DNA from: Siphonodentalium dalli
Taxonomy: Eukaryota; Mollusca; Scaphopoda; Gadilida; Siphonodentaliidae
Length of the DNA stretch: 64,000 nucleotides
Reading direction: 5' to 3'
Assembly (NCBI GenBank): GCA_032622095.1
Contig: CP136061.1
Coordinates: 237,439,609 to 237,503,608 of the forward strand
Part shown: positions 22,567-35,095 of the stretch, piece by piece
How the letters are laid out: each line of letters begins with the position of its first letter
How positions within the stretch are numbered: position 1 is the stretch's first letter
The notes under the pieces: generated by a model
The model's input: the letters and a program-made list of their open reading frames with translations, nothing else
Databases searched by the model: none
Told to the model about the DNA's origin: nothing
Made by a program: the position numbers and the translations under genes

Positions 22567-25346
22567 CTAGAGGTGTGACTGTCCCAATGGGACTAAGGAT
22601 ACCCCCCGTGTTTTTAAAATACTAAGAACTAAGATGTTTCACATGTCAGTAAACATTTAGTTAAAATAATAAAATAACAGATTCCCATTGCAGGTGCACA
22701 ACCCTAACCCCTAACCCTAATTCTAAACCTATTGACCAAATGAAAGTGTCAATGACACTGTGGCTCAACTTGGAAAGGGAATAATTTCATGTGTTACAGT
22801 CAATGGAGCGATTAGGAATGCGGAAAGTTGAAAGGTCTAAGTAATACTAGATTATCAACATGAAGAGATATATAAAGTAAAATCCAAGATGGTTGCTGAT
22901 GGCTATGTTTTCCAATGAAATTCAAAAACACTTGATAGCTTCCATCTAGTAGATCAATATCAAGATTAATATGAAGTTTGGTGATGATCGGATGAGGGAA
23001 GTGGACTGTAGGGTGTGCCAAAGGATTTAGTCATGCAAAGAGTAAATCCAAGATGGCTGCTGGTGGCCATGTTTTATGGCTGAATGACCCCAAAATGACT
23101 CGTTCCCATCTACATGTAAATATTAACATTCATGACAAATTTCATGATGATCCGAATAAAGGTACGATCTGTAGCCCGTGCCAAAGGATTTGGTCATGCA
23201 AAGAGTAAATTCCAAGATGGCTACTGGCGGCCATGTTTTTTGGCCGAATGACCCAAAAATAACTCGTGCCCATCTGTATGTCAATATTAACATAAATGAC
23301 AAATTCCATGATGATCAGACAAACAGTACGGTCTGTAGCCCATGCTAATGGATTGAATCCGACCAAAGATACGACCTGTAGCATGTGTCAAAGGATTTAG
23401 TCATACAAAGAGTAAAATCCAAGATGGCTACCGGCAGCCATGTGTTATGGCCGAATGACCCCAAAATGATTCGTTCCCATCTACACACTGATCTACATGT
23501 CAATATTAACTTCCACAGCAAATTTCATAATGATCAGACGAACACTCCGCCTGTAGTCTGTGCTAATGGATTGAATTTTGAAATCAAAGATGGCCGCTGG
23601 CAGCCATGTTTTTTTGCCAATTGACCCCAAAATGACTGGTTCCCATCTATATCTCAATGTCAACAGCCATGACAAATTTCATAATGATCTGACCAAAGGT
23701 ACGACCTGTAGCTTGTGCCAAAAGATTTAGTCATGCAAAGAGTAAAATCCAAGATGGCTGCTGGAGTGCTGGCAGCCATGTTTTTTGGCCGAATGACCCC
23801 AAAATGACTTGTTCCCATCCACATGTCATTGTCAACATCCGTGACAAATTTCATGATGATCAGATTAAAGGTACGACCTGTAGCCAGTGCCAAAGGATTT
23901 AGTCATGCAAAGAGTCAAATCCAAGATGGCTGCTGGCGGCCATGTTTTTCACCCGAATGAACCCAATATGACTCGTTCCCATCTACATCTGAATATTGAT
24001 ATCCATGGCAAATTTGATGATGTTCAGACAAACAGTATGGCCTGTAGCCCGTGCTAATGGATTGAATTTTGAAATCCAAGATGGCCACTAAAATGATTCA
24101 TTCTCATCTACATGTCAATGTCAACAGCCATGACAAATTTCATAATGATCCGACCAAAGGTACGACCTGTAGCCCGTGCCAAAGGAGTTAGTCATGCAAA
24201 GAGTAAAATCCAAGATGGCTGCTGGTGGCCATGTTTTTTTGCCGAATAACCCCAAAATGACTTGTTCCCATTTACATGTCATTGTTAACATCCATGACAA
24301 ATTTCATGATGATCCGACCAAAGGTACGACCTGTAGCCCGTGTCAAAGGATTTAGTCATGCAAAGAGTAAAATCCAAGATGGCTGCTGACGGCCATGTAT
24401 TTTGGCCGAACGACCCCAAAATTACTCGTTCCCATCTACATGTCAATATTAACTTCCACGACAAATTTCATGATGATCAGACGAACACTCCAATCTGTAG
24501 CCAGTGTTAATTAAATGAATTTTGAAATCCAAGATGGCCACTGGCGGCCATATTTTTTTGCCGAATGACCCCAAAATGACTCATTCCCATCTACATGTAA
24601 ATGTCAACATTCATGACAAATTTCATAATGATCTGACCAAAGGGATGACCTGTAGCCCGTGCTAAAGGAAATTGTTGATGAATCACGCACACACACACAC
24701 AGCGGATACCAAGCCATGGCAATAGCTCAAACTTTACAAAGTAAAGTTGAGCTAAAAAAGTCGGAATAAAAGCTCGGACAAAATTTAGCATGTTGTGAAA
24801 ATGTTCTAAGTCGAAAAAGGGAAATAACTCCACAAAAAAAGTCGGACAGATGTCATAATTGCAGGTGCACAGGGTACTAAATATCTGTGCCAAGTTTCAA
24901 AAACATTGACCTAAAAATGTAGGAATAAAAGCTCGGACAAAATTATGCATGTCGTGAAAAAAAATTCTAAATCGAAAAAGCGGGATAACTCCACCCAAAA
25001 ACGTCAAACAGACGTCATAATCACAGGTGCACAGGTTCCCATGGTACTAAATATCTGTGCCAAGTTTAAAAAAAATTTACCCAAAAATATAGGGATAAAA
25101 GCTCGGACAAAATTATACATGTTGTGAAAATTTCTAGTTGAAAAAGGGGGATAACTCCATAAAAAAAAAGTCGGACCGACATCATAATCACAGGTGCACA
25201 GGTTCCCATGGTGGTTGATGTCTGTGCCAAGTTTCATGGAAAATGATCAAAAAACGACTGAGAAAAGCTCCAGACAAATTTGTGTTCACTGACAGACGGA
25301 CAGACAAGCTGATTCCAGTATACCCCCCGCAACTTTGTTGTGGGGG
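22567..25346 (+). mobile_element. Hairpin-ended tandem-repeat element, copy 1, split by a pearl-like element
   Basis: Starts CTAGAGGTGTGACTGTCCCA (hairpin GTCCCAATGGGAC) and ends with hairpin CCCCCGCAACTTTGTTGTGG. After 24758 come units of about 160 bp with GGAATAAAAGCTCGGACAAA, GTCGAAAAAGGGGGATAACT, CATAATCGCAGGTGCACAGG and ATATCTGTGCCAAGTTT. The intact copy at 26914-27664 shows the empty site, so 22742-24758 is a later insertion. Confidence 0.6.
22742..24758 (+). mobile_element. Pearl/HINE-like tandem-core element, nested copy
   Basis: Same start (GAAAGTGTCAATGACACTGT) and end (hairpin, AGTTGAGCTAAAAA) as 18298-21690, with about eleven tandem units of 150-170 bp. Comparison with the empty site at about 27065 (CTATTGACCGAAAAATGTAG) fixes both boundaries. 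A (CA)n run lies near 24688-24700. Confidence 0.7.
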
Positions 25347-25495
25347 ATTAAAAGGAACTTATCCGCATGCATGGGCACGTATATGGGGACCTCCGCAAAT
25401 ATAATTGATGAATAAAACCATTAATATTTATTATTCGTTGAAGAATACGTATTAACAGTAATATAGCCAGTATAGGCCTACACCACTTTCCTTCT

Positions 25496-25895
25496 TTAAC
25501 CCTTTACCCAACAGAAAGGCCCTGTGCCAATGCATTCTCTTATATATGCGAGTCGACCATAGGTCGCCTCGCATATATAAGAGAATGCATTGGCTTAACA
25601 CATTAAAAATTATAAAATTGTTAAAGAATGTAAGAACAAATGGTAAAAAGTGTTAAAAAAAGATTTTTTTTAGGCCAATGCATTCTCTTATATATGCGAG
25701 GCGACCTATGGTCGACTCGCATATATAAGAGAATGCATTGGCACAGGGCATAACTGTAACTATCACAATGTGGTCAAGGAGCCGGTTCCACTGATATCCA
25801 TATTTGTATGGTTCTATTGAGACAGACCGAAGATATTTTAGGCTGTTGAAGCTTTATTTGGCCGGTTTTGGCCGGTTTGTTGGGTAAAGGGTTAA
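25496..25895. mobile_element. TTAA-flanked MITE, CCCTTTACCCAAC family, with the double hairpin
   Basis: Ends TTAACCCTTTACCCAACAGA and GTTGGGTAAAGGGTTAA are a different inverted repeat from the CCCTTTCATGAC family. Yet it holds the same hairpin pair: CCCTGTGCCAATGCATTCTC arms at about 25521-25595 and 25673-25747. Total 400 bp. Confidence 0.8.
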
Positions 25896-26913
25896 GGTTG
25901 TTTGTTTTGTCAATTTAGAGGGACCTCTGCGAATTGTGCATGCCATTTGAGGGACTTCCGCGATTTAATATGCATGATTGGGACATTCACACAGTGTTTG
26001 CCTGGAGTATATATGCAGGTGCTAGTTAATGAATAATATTATTTAATTGACAGAAGAACATCAATAATCAATATTCTTCATCTTATTTACAAATTAAAGG
26101 AACCTTTGGGGATGCATACCGACATGTATGGGGACCTCCGCAAATTCTTATCATTTTCAATCTCCACAAAGGGAACTCCGTGAATATAATTAATGAATAA
26201 AACCATTATTATTTATTATTCATTGAAGAATATGTATTACTCTTGTGTCCCGAATAGAAGAACAGACCAGAATAGAATAGTAGTACAGGGCGAACAAATG
26301 GACATACACACGTATTTAAATAATAGTACAGACCGGAATACATGTAGAAGTACAGGGCAGACAAAAATATATCTTTATAAAAGTGGAGTTTTGTTTAATT
26401 TCAAACTCCAAACGAGCGAGTGTATTGATTTGTTTTAGCAAGCGACCAGTTTGATTTTATTCTTGTCTATCATTAATTCCCGGAATGAATTTTATACAGA
26501 ATGAAAATAAGTCAGAATATAATTTACGTAAACAAATCTATGTTTACCAGACCATCAAACTTGCTCTGTACTTACCCACAGGTACACCGTACACTAGTCA
26601 CCACTGCCTACTAGTACTAGTAATGGTTTTAAAATAAACAATTCAATTGATTGAAACACCTTCACAAGTTCACATGCTTTAAATAGTACACGTACGGTAC
26701 TTCTGTAGAAAAGTTTGTAAAAAAAATCACCATTCAGACTGAGAAGAATATTTACATTATTTGCTTTCGGTCATACTAATATTACGCTTTGAACAGGTTA
26801 GTTTTTTCTGATAGCATGCAACAATTTGCGAACACCCATTCCGTTCCAAAAAATTTTCTTTCAAATGTTTGTTTTTATTGTGTTTTGGTATGATCTTGTC
26901 AGTTTAAAATTAA

Positions 26914-27664
26914 CTAGAGGTGTGACTGTCCCAATGGGACTACGGATACCCCCCCGGTTTTAAAAATACTAAGATGTTTCACATGTCAGTAAACATTTAG
27001 TTAAAATAATAAAATAACAGTACCCATTGCAGGTGTACAACCATAACCCTAATCTTAAACCTATTGACCGAAAAATGTAGGAATAAAAGCTTGGACAAAA
27101 TTATGCATGTTGCGAAAAAATTACTAAGTCGAAAAAGGCGAATAACTCCACACAAAAAATGTCGGACAGACGTCATAATCGCAGGTGCACAGGTTCCCAT
27201 GGTACTAAATATCAGTGCCAAGATTAAAAAACATTGACCGAAAAATATAGGAATAAAAGCTCGGACAAAATTATGCATGTTGCAAAAAAAATTCTAAGTC
27301 GAAAAAGGGGGATAACTCCACCAAAAAATGTCACACAGACGTCGTAATCGCAGGTGCACAAGTTCCCATGGTACTAAATATCTGTGCCACGTTTTAAAAA
27401 AATTGACCTAAAAATGTAGGAATAAAAGCTCGGACAAAAGTATACATGTTGCGAAAAAATTCTAAGTCGAAAAAGGGGGATAACTCCACCAAAAAAGGTC
27501 CGACAGATGTCATAATCGCAGGTGCACAGGTTCCCATGGTGGTTGATGTCTGTGCCAAGTTTCAAGAAAATTGATAAAAAAACGACTGAGACAAACTCCG
27601 GACAAATTTGTGTCCACGGACGGACTCCAGTATACACCCCCCCCTAACTTCGTTGCGGGGGCTA
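26914..27664 (+). mobile_element. Hairpin-ended tandem-repeat element, copy 2, uninterrupted
   Basis: Starts CTAGAGGTGTGACTGTCCCA and ends at a hairpin around AACTTCGTTGCGGGGG. It has three to four units of about 160 bp with GGAATAAAAGCTCGGACAAA, CGAAAAAGGGGGATAACTCC and GCAGGTGCACAGGTTCCCAT. It is the empty-site reference for the insertion at 22742. Confidence 0.65.
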
Positions 27665-28110
27665 TAATAAAATTAATAAACCTATATCTAGACTGAAATA
27701 AGCTCGTACACCCTACAATGTGGCAAATTTCATGAAAAAAGAACGAAAAGAGCATGTATGTTTATTCGGGACACGAGATTAATTAGCCAGTATACACCAC
27801 TATCCTCCTTGTTCATTTTGCTTATATATTGTAGAGGGACCTCTGCGAATTATAGATGTGAGTTCAGCGACCTCCCCGATTTATTTTGCGCATCTTATTC
27901 ACAAATTTAAGGGGTCCTCCTGGCACAAACGGGGACATATAGGCCTATAAGAAATGTTTATCATCGTATTGATTTGCACCAAGTGATCTACGCGAATATA
28001 ATTGATAGAACAATTAACTTTTATTAACTAATTAAGCCACTAATTTGACTAAATTGATTATTGATTTTTGTGTCGATATATTAGTTTACTAAAATCAAAT
28101 ACGTCTCAAT

Positions 28111-28273
28111 CACAGTTGTTGGAAATTTGTGTCAAAAACCGCGAAAACAGATATATCCCCACCCCTAAGTAATTTGTGTCAAAAACCGCGAAAACAGATA
28201 TATCCCCACCCCTAAGTAGGGGTGGGGATATATCTGTTTTCGCGGTTTTTGACACAAATTTCCAACAACTGTG
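28111..28273. repeat. Palindrome with a duplicated left arm
   Basis: CACAGTTGTTGGAAATTTGT opens and its inverse closes the segment. The arm block AATTTGTGTCAAAAACCGCG to CCCCACCCCTAAGTA occurs twice in direct orientation before the single inverted copy. Confidence 0.8.
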
Positions 28274-28695
28274 GTCTCAATTGACCTGTGACACCCGTAC
28301 CTCCCTTTAAAGTCATCCCTTTCACCCAATTTAGGGGACCTCCACGAATTCGGGGGCGTCCGCAATTTAACTTATTTTAACTTAAGCCTGAATTTGCTGA
28401 AATTTTAAAACTAATAAAAGGAGACCTAGGCTATAGAGTATAGACTATAGTATAGACTAGTAAGTAGTATAGATTTCAGCTATTCACCATATTGTATCCT
28501 AATGTTCACATTTCCCAGACCAGCTTATTGTTAATATTACCAATATACCAATTAAAATTAATATCAATTCAAAATAGAAAATGTTATTTTTTTTCACTTT
28601 CACTTCAGGTTTGTTTTGACTTTTGTTTGTTTGTTTTTTTATTTTTCTGTGACATTCTGCAATTTCTGGCCCAAAATTCTCATGTCAATAATTAC

Positions 28696-28747
28696 CTTGC
28701 AAGTCAGACTGTAAAAGGGTCTTCTGTGCTTTTCTGTTGGACGCCAT
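28696..28747 (-). CDS. Candidate first coding exon
   Basis: ATG in context TTTACGATGGCG begins MASNRKAQKTLLQSDLQ, ending at a GTAATTAT donor in phase 1. It could be the start of the MFI-like gene, but the exon at 21860-21941 needs phase 0, so at least one more exon would lie between. It may belong to another transcript or be chance. Confidence 0.3.
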
Positions 28748-28925
28748 CGTAAACTAATTAACTAAGAAAACGACGAAATATAAAAATTGACAGGGCAATA
28801 ATTAGGAAACTTTGGTTGTTAATTTCAACAATAATGGCGGACGAAATTGATAGGGGCTAAATGTCATAAGACTAGTGTCGGTGTTACGTTTCGCAGGAAT
28901 ACACGTAACCGGAAGGTATCTGGAG

Positions 28926-29000
28926 AAGTCGGCCCTGTGCGAAGTCGGCCCCATACGAAGACGGCCCCACGTGAAGTCGGCCCCAGGGAAGTCGGCCCCA
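28926..29000. repeat. Short GC-rich minisatellite, about 15-16-bp unit
   Basis: Five units of the form GAAGTCGGCCCC plus four variable bases. Both strands are open across it, a by-product of the repeat. Confidence 0.8.
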
Positions 29001-30679
29001 TTAATTAGAACGGATGAAATCGTCTTAATTTTATTGAGACAGTGTTCATGTTTGGCTAATTGTGAGGTCACCAACCGGAATGCAATCGTCGAATCGATAA
29101 GACTTTAAACAGTACATCTGAAGGCATTTCGACTGTGTTTGCTCTGTTGGAGAGCTATGTGGTTACACATGTAGCCTACCAATTAAACGAGTGCGCTTCG
29201 TCGCTGCCGGTAACATTATTACTGCCATAAGGGATCGCCTACCCCCAGAATCAGTCTTAATTAAACTATCATTTTACATGAGAACACCGAAAAGCGCAAT
29301 TGCCGCAGTACAAAAGGATGCTCAGTGTTTCCCAACGTTGCCTCAAATGTCTTTTCAACGAAGAGTATGGAACGGTCTAAAACGCTAAGGCGAGTTATTG
29401 TAGAACTATTACATAGTTTACACATGTATATATATACGTGTCTTTCAACATGTACTGTTGCCTGCTGTCGTGACGTGAGATTCCGTTAGGTTTTAGATCC
29501 TGCCAGATGCAAATTGTGACAAATTTCCCATACAAGTTACTATTATCTTCGGACCAGTTCGGACAAGAATATTCTTATAAATAAGTAGGCTAAATCCAGA
29601 AGAGTTTAACACCTTATGTAGTCACATATAGCCCCCAATCTGTTACCTAAAATGTTAAAGCTTCTCTCAGTTCTAGTTTAAACAGTATTTATTCCATGTA
29701 ATTTCATTATATATACAATTATAAATATAGGATGAATCAAGATTTCATGGATCGGATCCGACAGCAAGCGTATCGTGGTATATCTATATGGTATAATTAC
29801 TCTAGTAGAATCCCACATGCATACTAATTACATCCCTTGGGAACATTTTACAGGAGTAAAAATGCATGGGTCTGTCTACATGTGTGCGTTTGATATGGTG
29901 ACCATTCACTAAATGAATTTTACCAGAGTAAAATTACCTGCATGTTCCAATCACACAGGTTGAATACCACACACCATTGTTTTTACCATATTTTACAAGA
30001 GTTTCTTTTTCTTTTTACAGGAGATGGTGTGAAATGTTTAATGTTAGAGCTGAATAATGATTATCATTACCATGATACAATGCAATTATATTGAATTAAT
30101 ACTTCCTCAAAAACATATGGAAGCGAGTAAAACCCGATATGACCATCGTCAACGTATATAGAAGACAACATGGTTGCGAAAACTTCCACTGGACATGATC
30201 TGCGATCCAAGGTAGGGACGTTCCCGGCGTGGCTAGAGGGTTTCCACTTTGGAATTTATAACTGCATCACCCCCACCTTGAACCACACCAAACTCACAAG
30301 TTTGCATAATTCCATTTGCATCCCCTCACAAGTTTGCATAATTCCATTTGCACCCCCTCCATTCGGCTTTGATTTTGACAGACTAGCTGCTCCCTCACAG
30401 ACCTGGATGGCAGCCTATTCTAAATGAATTAGTAAGTATATAGTCCAGGAGATATTGGTGGACCTCTGCACCCCACCAGGACATAACTTCACCCCACTAA
30501 TTTTCTTCCTTACGGTCTCTAATTGTTTACACTGGCGATTTCCAGATGGCCACTTGTCAATAGATGGTTCAATTCACAAACTCAGCTAACGAATTGATGA
30601 CGTATCTGAACAACTTATGTACCTGTATATGGTTTCGAGGGTTGCTAGCTTTCCCATTGACGGATGCCTCTCTGTTAAG

Positions 30680-31845
30680 GTCGTCGACCATACTGTACCC
30701 ACACTTCTTGATCATGACCCAAAGCAGTCTTTGTAACATCCAGCAGTCGTCTCATCGAAGAGCTCACAGCAGAACTGATAAGAACAACACAATCGGTGCT
30801 AGTTTGTGGGCATGCGTCGTGTTAGTGGAAATGAAATAGGACCATGAACTGCACCGCCCTACATCAGCGGTATGTTTCAGATACAGACAGGATCTTATGC
30901 GTGGCGTTGCTTTCTTTTTGTGCTAAGACATTATGTCCACATCCGTTTGGAAGAGGTTCTAAATCAGCTTGATCAGTTATGGATAATGCTATGTATATGC
31001 CTCCCCATAACTAGTGTGCAATCTTAAAGACCATGCATTTTATAGTTTGGTGGTATGTCATTCAAAGAATGAAGGTATGCGTTGCTATAACCCTTGCGCT
31101 CGGTAGTGGTCGGTATTTTTCAAGATAATCTGAATGACATTAGCACAAGGGTGACATGTTCAACGCAAAGAACATCTAGAGGAATGTCCCGTTGATGAGA
31201 TCTTATACAATCACTTCAACACACGTCGGGAAAACCACAATTCCGATCAGTTGTGCCTGAGACATAACAAGAATCTTCTAAAGCCACCCTGTGGGATATT
31301 ATTGGCACATATCAAGTTCGACATTTGAACAAAATTTACACAACGTTCACACCGATAAATGATTGAAATAAACAGTGAAAATGCACCACACGTTCTGCCA
31401 TTTTCTTGAATAATACCGACCACTTAGTGAGAATGACAACGCATAGTCGCATACATTCATTATTTGAATGACACAATACCACCAAACTTTTAAAGACATC
31501 GTCTATTAGACTACAATCTTGGGAAATACTGGCATAGTATTATGCATACAGAGGTGTACGCCTGATCCAGTTGTTTCTGAACGGTTTCGAAACGAATGCA
31601 GTAATACAATCTTACCACACCACAAACACGGAGACATATGGTATTCTATATCTGAAAATACACCGAACTAATGTAGCCTGGACGGTATAGATCATGGCCC
31701 CATTCCATTCCCACTATCATGACGCATGTCCACAAACTAGCACCGCGTGTATTTTCTTGGGAGCTCTTCGGCGAGACGACTGCTGGGTGTCACAAATATT
31801 GCATACGATAACGACCAAGGAACATGGGTACAATATGGTCTTCTA
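30680..31845. repeat. Large diverged inverted repeat, arms about 440 bp
   Basis: Left arm 30680-31120 and right arm 31405-31845 share, in inverse order, CAGCAGTCGTCTC with GAAGAGCTC, GGTGCTAGTTTGTGG, CATGCGTC, a GATCAG block, GTTTGGTGGTAT, GTCATTCAAA and GTGGTCGGTATT. The arms are clearly diverged. No protein was identified in either. Confidence 0.65.
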
Positions 31846-31949
31846 GGGTATAACAGCAAATGACCCATCTATATTACAAATGCCTACGTTATCCGTCCTT
31901 CTTGAAGGCTGCTATCTATGTTATGCATTTGAATATTATGACAAAACTG

Positions 31950-32900
31950 GAAATTAATAACTGAAATTTCTTGGATTTTTCAATTTCTGGCCACCAGTTT
32001 GGCCGCCATATTGGCTGCGAATATCAATTGCCAACTTAAACGAATACTTCGTATCAATGCTCCCTACACAAATGTAAATGTGGACAGAATAGACTTAACA
32101 TTAACGCCGATTTTCAAAAACTAAAGGAATATAGGCTTGTTTACAAATTTCGCTAGCCAGTCTAGCCGCCATCTCGTATTTGGGAAAATATTTCTTGGAT
32201 GAGATGTATTCCCAACTCATCTGCAAGCATTAATGGAGTTGCCATGACAATAACGCCATTGATGTGAATATATGGGATTTTCGGTAATTTTTAAAAATCT
32301 GGCCGCCATTGTGGGTGCTATTTTGGATTTGGGCGATTTTTGTTGGATCAGCCAACTAACAACATTAAGCATTGCTGGAGTTGTCCTGACAACATTTAAC
32401 GCTCACTGATGTTAAAATCAGCGATTTTCGGTGATTTTTTTATTTCTGGTGCCATTTTGACCTCCATCTTAGATTTAGGTAAATATTCCTCATCTCAAAT
32501 ATAATAGTAATCCTAGACCTGGTATCTCCTACACATCTACAGGCATAGGTGGATTTATAATTGCAATAACACCCACTTATTCGAAACAGATATAACTTGA
32601 TTTGCGTCGATTTGGCTTTGGTCGGATTATACCGGCATCTGAAAAAACGTGATATCGGGCAAACATATCCGGGCTAGAATGCATGTTATGAACTCATTAT
32701 ATGCGCAAATGACTCGTCTATATTACAAATGTATAACATCCCACCAAGCTGCCTACGTTATCCCACAGAGACAAACAATATGTGGTGAAATGTCGAACAG
32801 TTAAAATTTGTTGCGCATTTCGGCCGCCATCTTGGATTTTGGTGTGATTTTTGGCCAGTTTGTAAGCATTTTATATTGGCATAACGAATCGAGTGGAAAA
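31950..32900. repeat. Degenerate tandem array around GGCCGCCAT
   Basis: Five spaced blocks contain CTGGCCGCCATNTTGG-like sequence (near 31990, 32160, 32300, 32450, 32820), about 140-150 bp apart. A second pair, AAATGACCCATCTATATTAC at 31858 and its near match at 32708, brackets it. Confidence 0.5.
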
Positions 32901-34190
32901 TTAAAGCGAATTTGATATTATCTATTATATATTTTGGACTCAAATTTGGTATGTAGGCCTACTTTGATCCCGGGAACAATATGGGCGGGTCTAATTTCAT
33001 GTGCGACCTTGACCTTGACCTCGCTCATATACGCTTATATAGGCATGTTTCTTGACCAATATTTTCAACGTTGTTCGCTCAAGTCCAGACGCTGTATTTT
33101 CTGCCCGACCAGGGGGGGGAGGGGGATTTTTTTCCCCCGACACATATGCTGGGGGTGGTGGGTGTAAGAATAAGCCCAAAGCAATTTTTTCCGTGACAAA
33201 ATTATTTTTTGTCCTTCACACCTTTTATTGGATTTTTTTCTAGTTTGTACTGGTTTGTAACACTAAGAAATCAAAATAATAAGGAACTGCAGCAACACTA
33301 AAACACTAAACACGCTAGGGCCATTGGATGTTGGTTTGTGCCTCTTTATGACAAGGGAAAGTATTCTTAATGCAGCTGAATCGCCCATGTAATATTCTAT
33401 GTAATTAACATCAAATAAGGATATGCCAAATCTGGTCAAACATGGACATTAAACACTGATGTATACACTGATGTATAAAGAAAAAAACATGTAACATACC
33501 TAGACTTGTGAGTGGATAACACAATTATCTCATATGTGACAAAAGAGATAGAAAATGGTAATAATTCACAATCTCATGTAGTCATGAATGAGTTAATACA
33601 GGTTTCTACTAAAAGTGTAGGTTTGTTTTTCATTATATGCTTTACTCTCACATGCTACACTTGAGCAGTCCAATAGAAATAATGCCTTTTCTAAACTCAT
33701 ACAAGATTCCTGAATTCATACAAGATAAACTGTGAACGTTATAAAATTCCTAACCAATCCTGACCAATCTGAATCAATCGTAACATTAACTTTCTTGACA
33801 TTGGCTCATTTGCTAAAGATTTCACGACACAAGAGGAATAACTCTATCCTGTTTGTCATATTTTGTCAAAATTTTATTTTTAACTTTGGAAGCTCAGTAT
33901 CTTGTGAGAAATTAAAGCTTTTCATTTTTTCTTTCTTGGACACTCAGCTATATTGTTTTTACTATGATTTTGCCAAGGGACTGAATGATCAGCTTGGGGT
34001 ATTTTAATGTACTCACCATTATTTGTGCTAAATCGGTAAGCAGACAAGGGGGTGGGTGTCAAAACATGGCTGGAAAAAACTTTATGAAATGGAAAAAAAT
34101 TTGGGGTCGGGGGTGGGTGGGTCCAAAAAGTGGTCATCGGCCAAAAAATAGCATACGTGTCTGGAAATATTTTCCGACCCCCCCCCCTGC
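32901..34190. other. No recognised gene
   Basis: AT-rich DNA with G- and C-rich runs (33107-33150; 34100-34190). Open frames through the runs are low complexity. Confidence 0.4.
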
Positions 34191-34224
34191 CCAGACGGAG
34201 GCGATCACAACGAAATCCCTAAAT

Positions 34225-34254
34225 AGCCCGGACGAAGTCGGGCACATCAGCTGG
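34225..34254 (+). mobile_element. Helitron-like 3' end
   Basis: Hairpin GCCCGGACGAAGTCGGGC, then ACATCAG and CTGG followed by T. This is the hairpin plus CTRR pattern of Helitron 3' termini and the same hairpin as in the units at 57-61 kb. Confidence 0.55.
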
Positions 34255-34378
34255 TAGTCCAAGTCTTCTCGTACTAAAACCAGCTAAGATATTGGTATGG
34301 CGAGATGCTGGATTTTAAAATCCAGCATCTCGCTATACCAATAGCTTAGCTGGTATTAGTACGAGAAGACTTGGACTA
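34255..34378. repeat. Near-perfect 124-bp palindrome
   Basis: TAGTCCAAGTCTTCTCGTAC, then CCAGCTAAG and TGGTATGGCGAGATGCTGGA, and the inverse, centred on TTTTAAAA. It starts at the base after the Helitron-like 3' end. Confidence 0.8.
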
Positions 34379-34794
34379 ATCAGTTGGTATTTACTATAAT
34401 GACGACCAAAAGAGACCTAGTACATATCAAGCAAAATGGCCGCCATGATGGACGCCATCATATCTGGAGTCTCTGCGGCCACTTTTTTGTCTAGTCAACA
34501 AGTGGAAAAAATTAGAGGAGACCTTAAGGAAGAAAATTAGTGGGGTGAAGTTAAGTCCCGGGGGTGCAGAGACCGACCAATATCTCCTGGACAAGTAGTC
34601 TTGTGGTCCGGCACTAACCATGGGGAGGAACAGAATCCTTGGGACGGCCATGGTTCGGCCCAGTATGAGAAACATTTGAGATCTTAACCTGAAAATTGCA
34701 AAGCGAATTCACACCCGATTTGTTTTTCTTAAATTAATAATGTTTTTTACTGTCCACTGGGGAGGGTCCAGGTCACACCTGGATTCAAGCTTTC

Positions 34795-35095
34795 CAGTTA
34801 TTGTTGGGTATTTCCAACCTGACACCCCCAATCAGGTTGGAAACGTTCCAACTGATGGCCTTTTCGGTAATTTTTTTTACAAAAATGTTGGAAAATGCAA
34901 ATGTTGGTCTAAAGACTAAAAACAAAATTTCTACTAATAAATTGTTGGAAAATCAAACCACGAGAACAATTTCAACCTATTGTTGGTGTGAAATTTATAA
35001 CTATAACGTTGTGTCAGGTATGAAATTTCCAACTATTGAAAACTATGACCAAAGTTGGGACCCACCTACTCCCTGTTGTCACGTCCCTGATCCAA
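34795..35095 (+). repeat. Dispersed repeat, copy 1
   Basis: CCAACCTGACACCC, CAACTGATGGCC, CAACCTATTGTTGG, TGTGTCAGGTATGAAATTTC and GTCACGTCCCTG recur in the same order on the minus strand at 45660-45965. The open frame here is not conserved in the other copy. Confidence 0.55.

Larger units (their letters stand above)
28274..30440. other. Region without a supported gene apart from a candidate first exon
   Basis: Holds the candidate exon at 28696-28747, a minisatellite at 28926-29000 and a 30-bp direct duplication around 30293-30358 (CACAAGTTTGCATAATTCCA). The open frame at 29191-29388 matches nothing I recognise. Confidence 0.4.
30441..34596. mobile_element. Candidate 4.1-kb element with 85-bp inverted ends
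   Basis: The left block (GTCCAGGAGATATTGGT, TCTGCACCCC, ACTTCACCCCACTAATTTTC) is repeated inverted at 34512-34596. Between the arms lie the inverted repeat at 30680-31845 and a degenerate tandem array. The arms could also be two independent repeat copies; no transposase is visible. Confidence 0.35.

Noticed and set aside
18548-24893. Series of similar open frames (KDLVMQRVKSKMA, HLHVNVNIHDKF) through the tandem arrays
   Set aside because: They follow the ~160-bp unit, start and stop at unit changes, occur on both strands and lack splice logic. Best explained as repeat DNA without stops in one frame.
28501-28524. TTCACATTTCCCAGACCAG shared with the acceptor of exon 21860-21941
   Set aside because: A 19-bp match on the opposite strand without extension; may be chance or a scrap of a repeat, too short to interpret.
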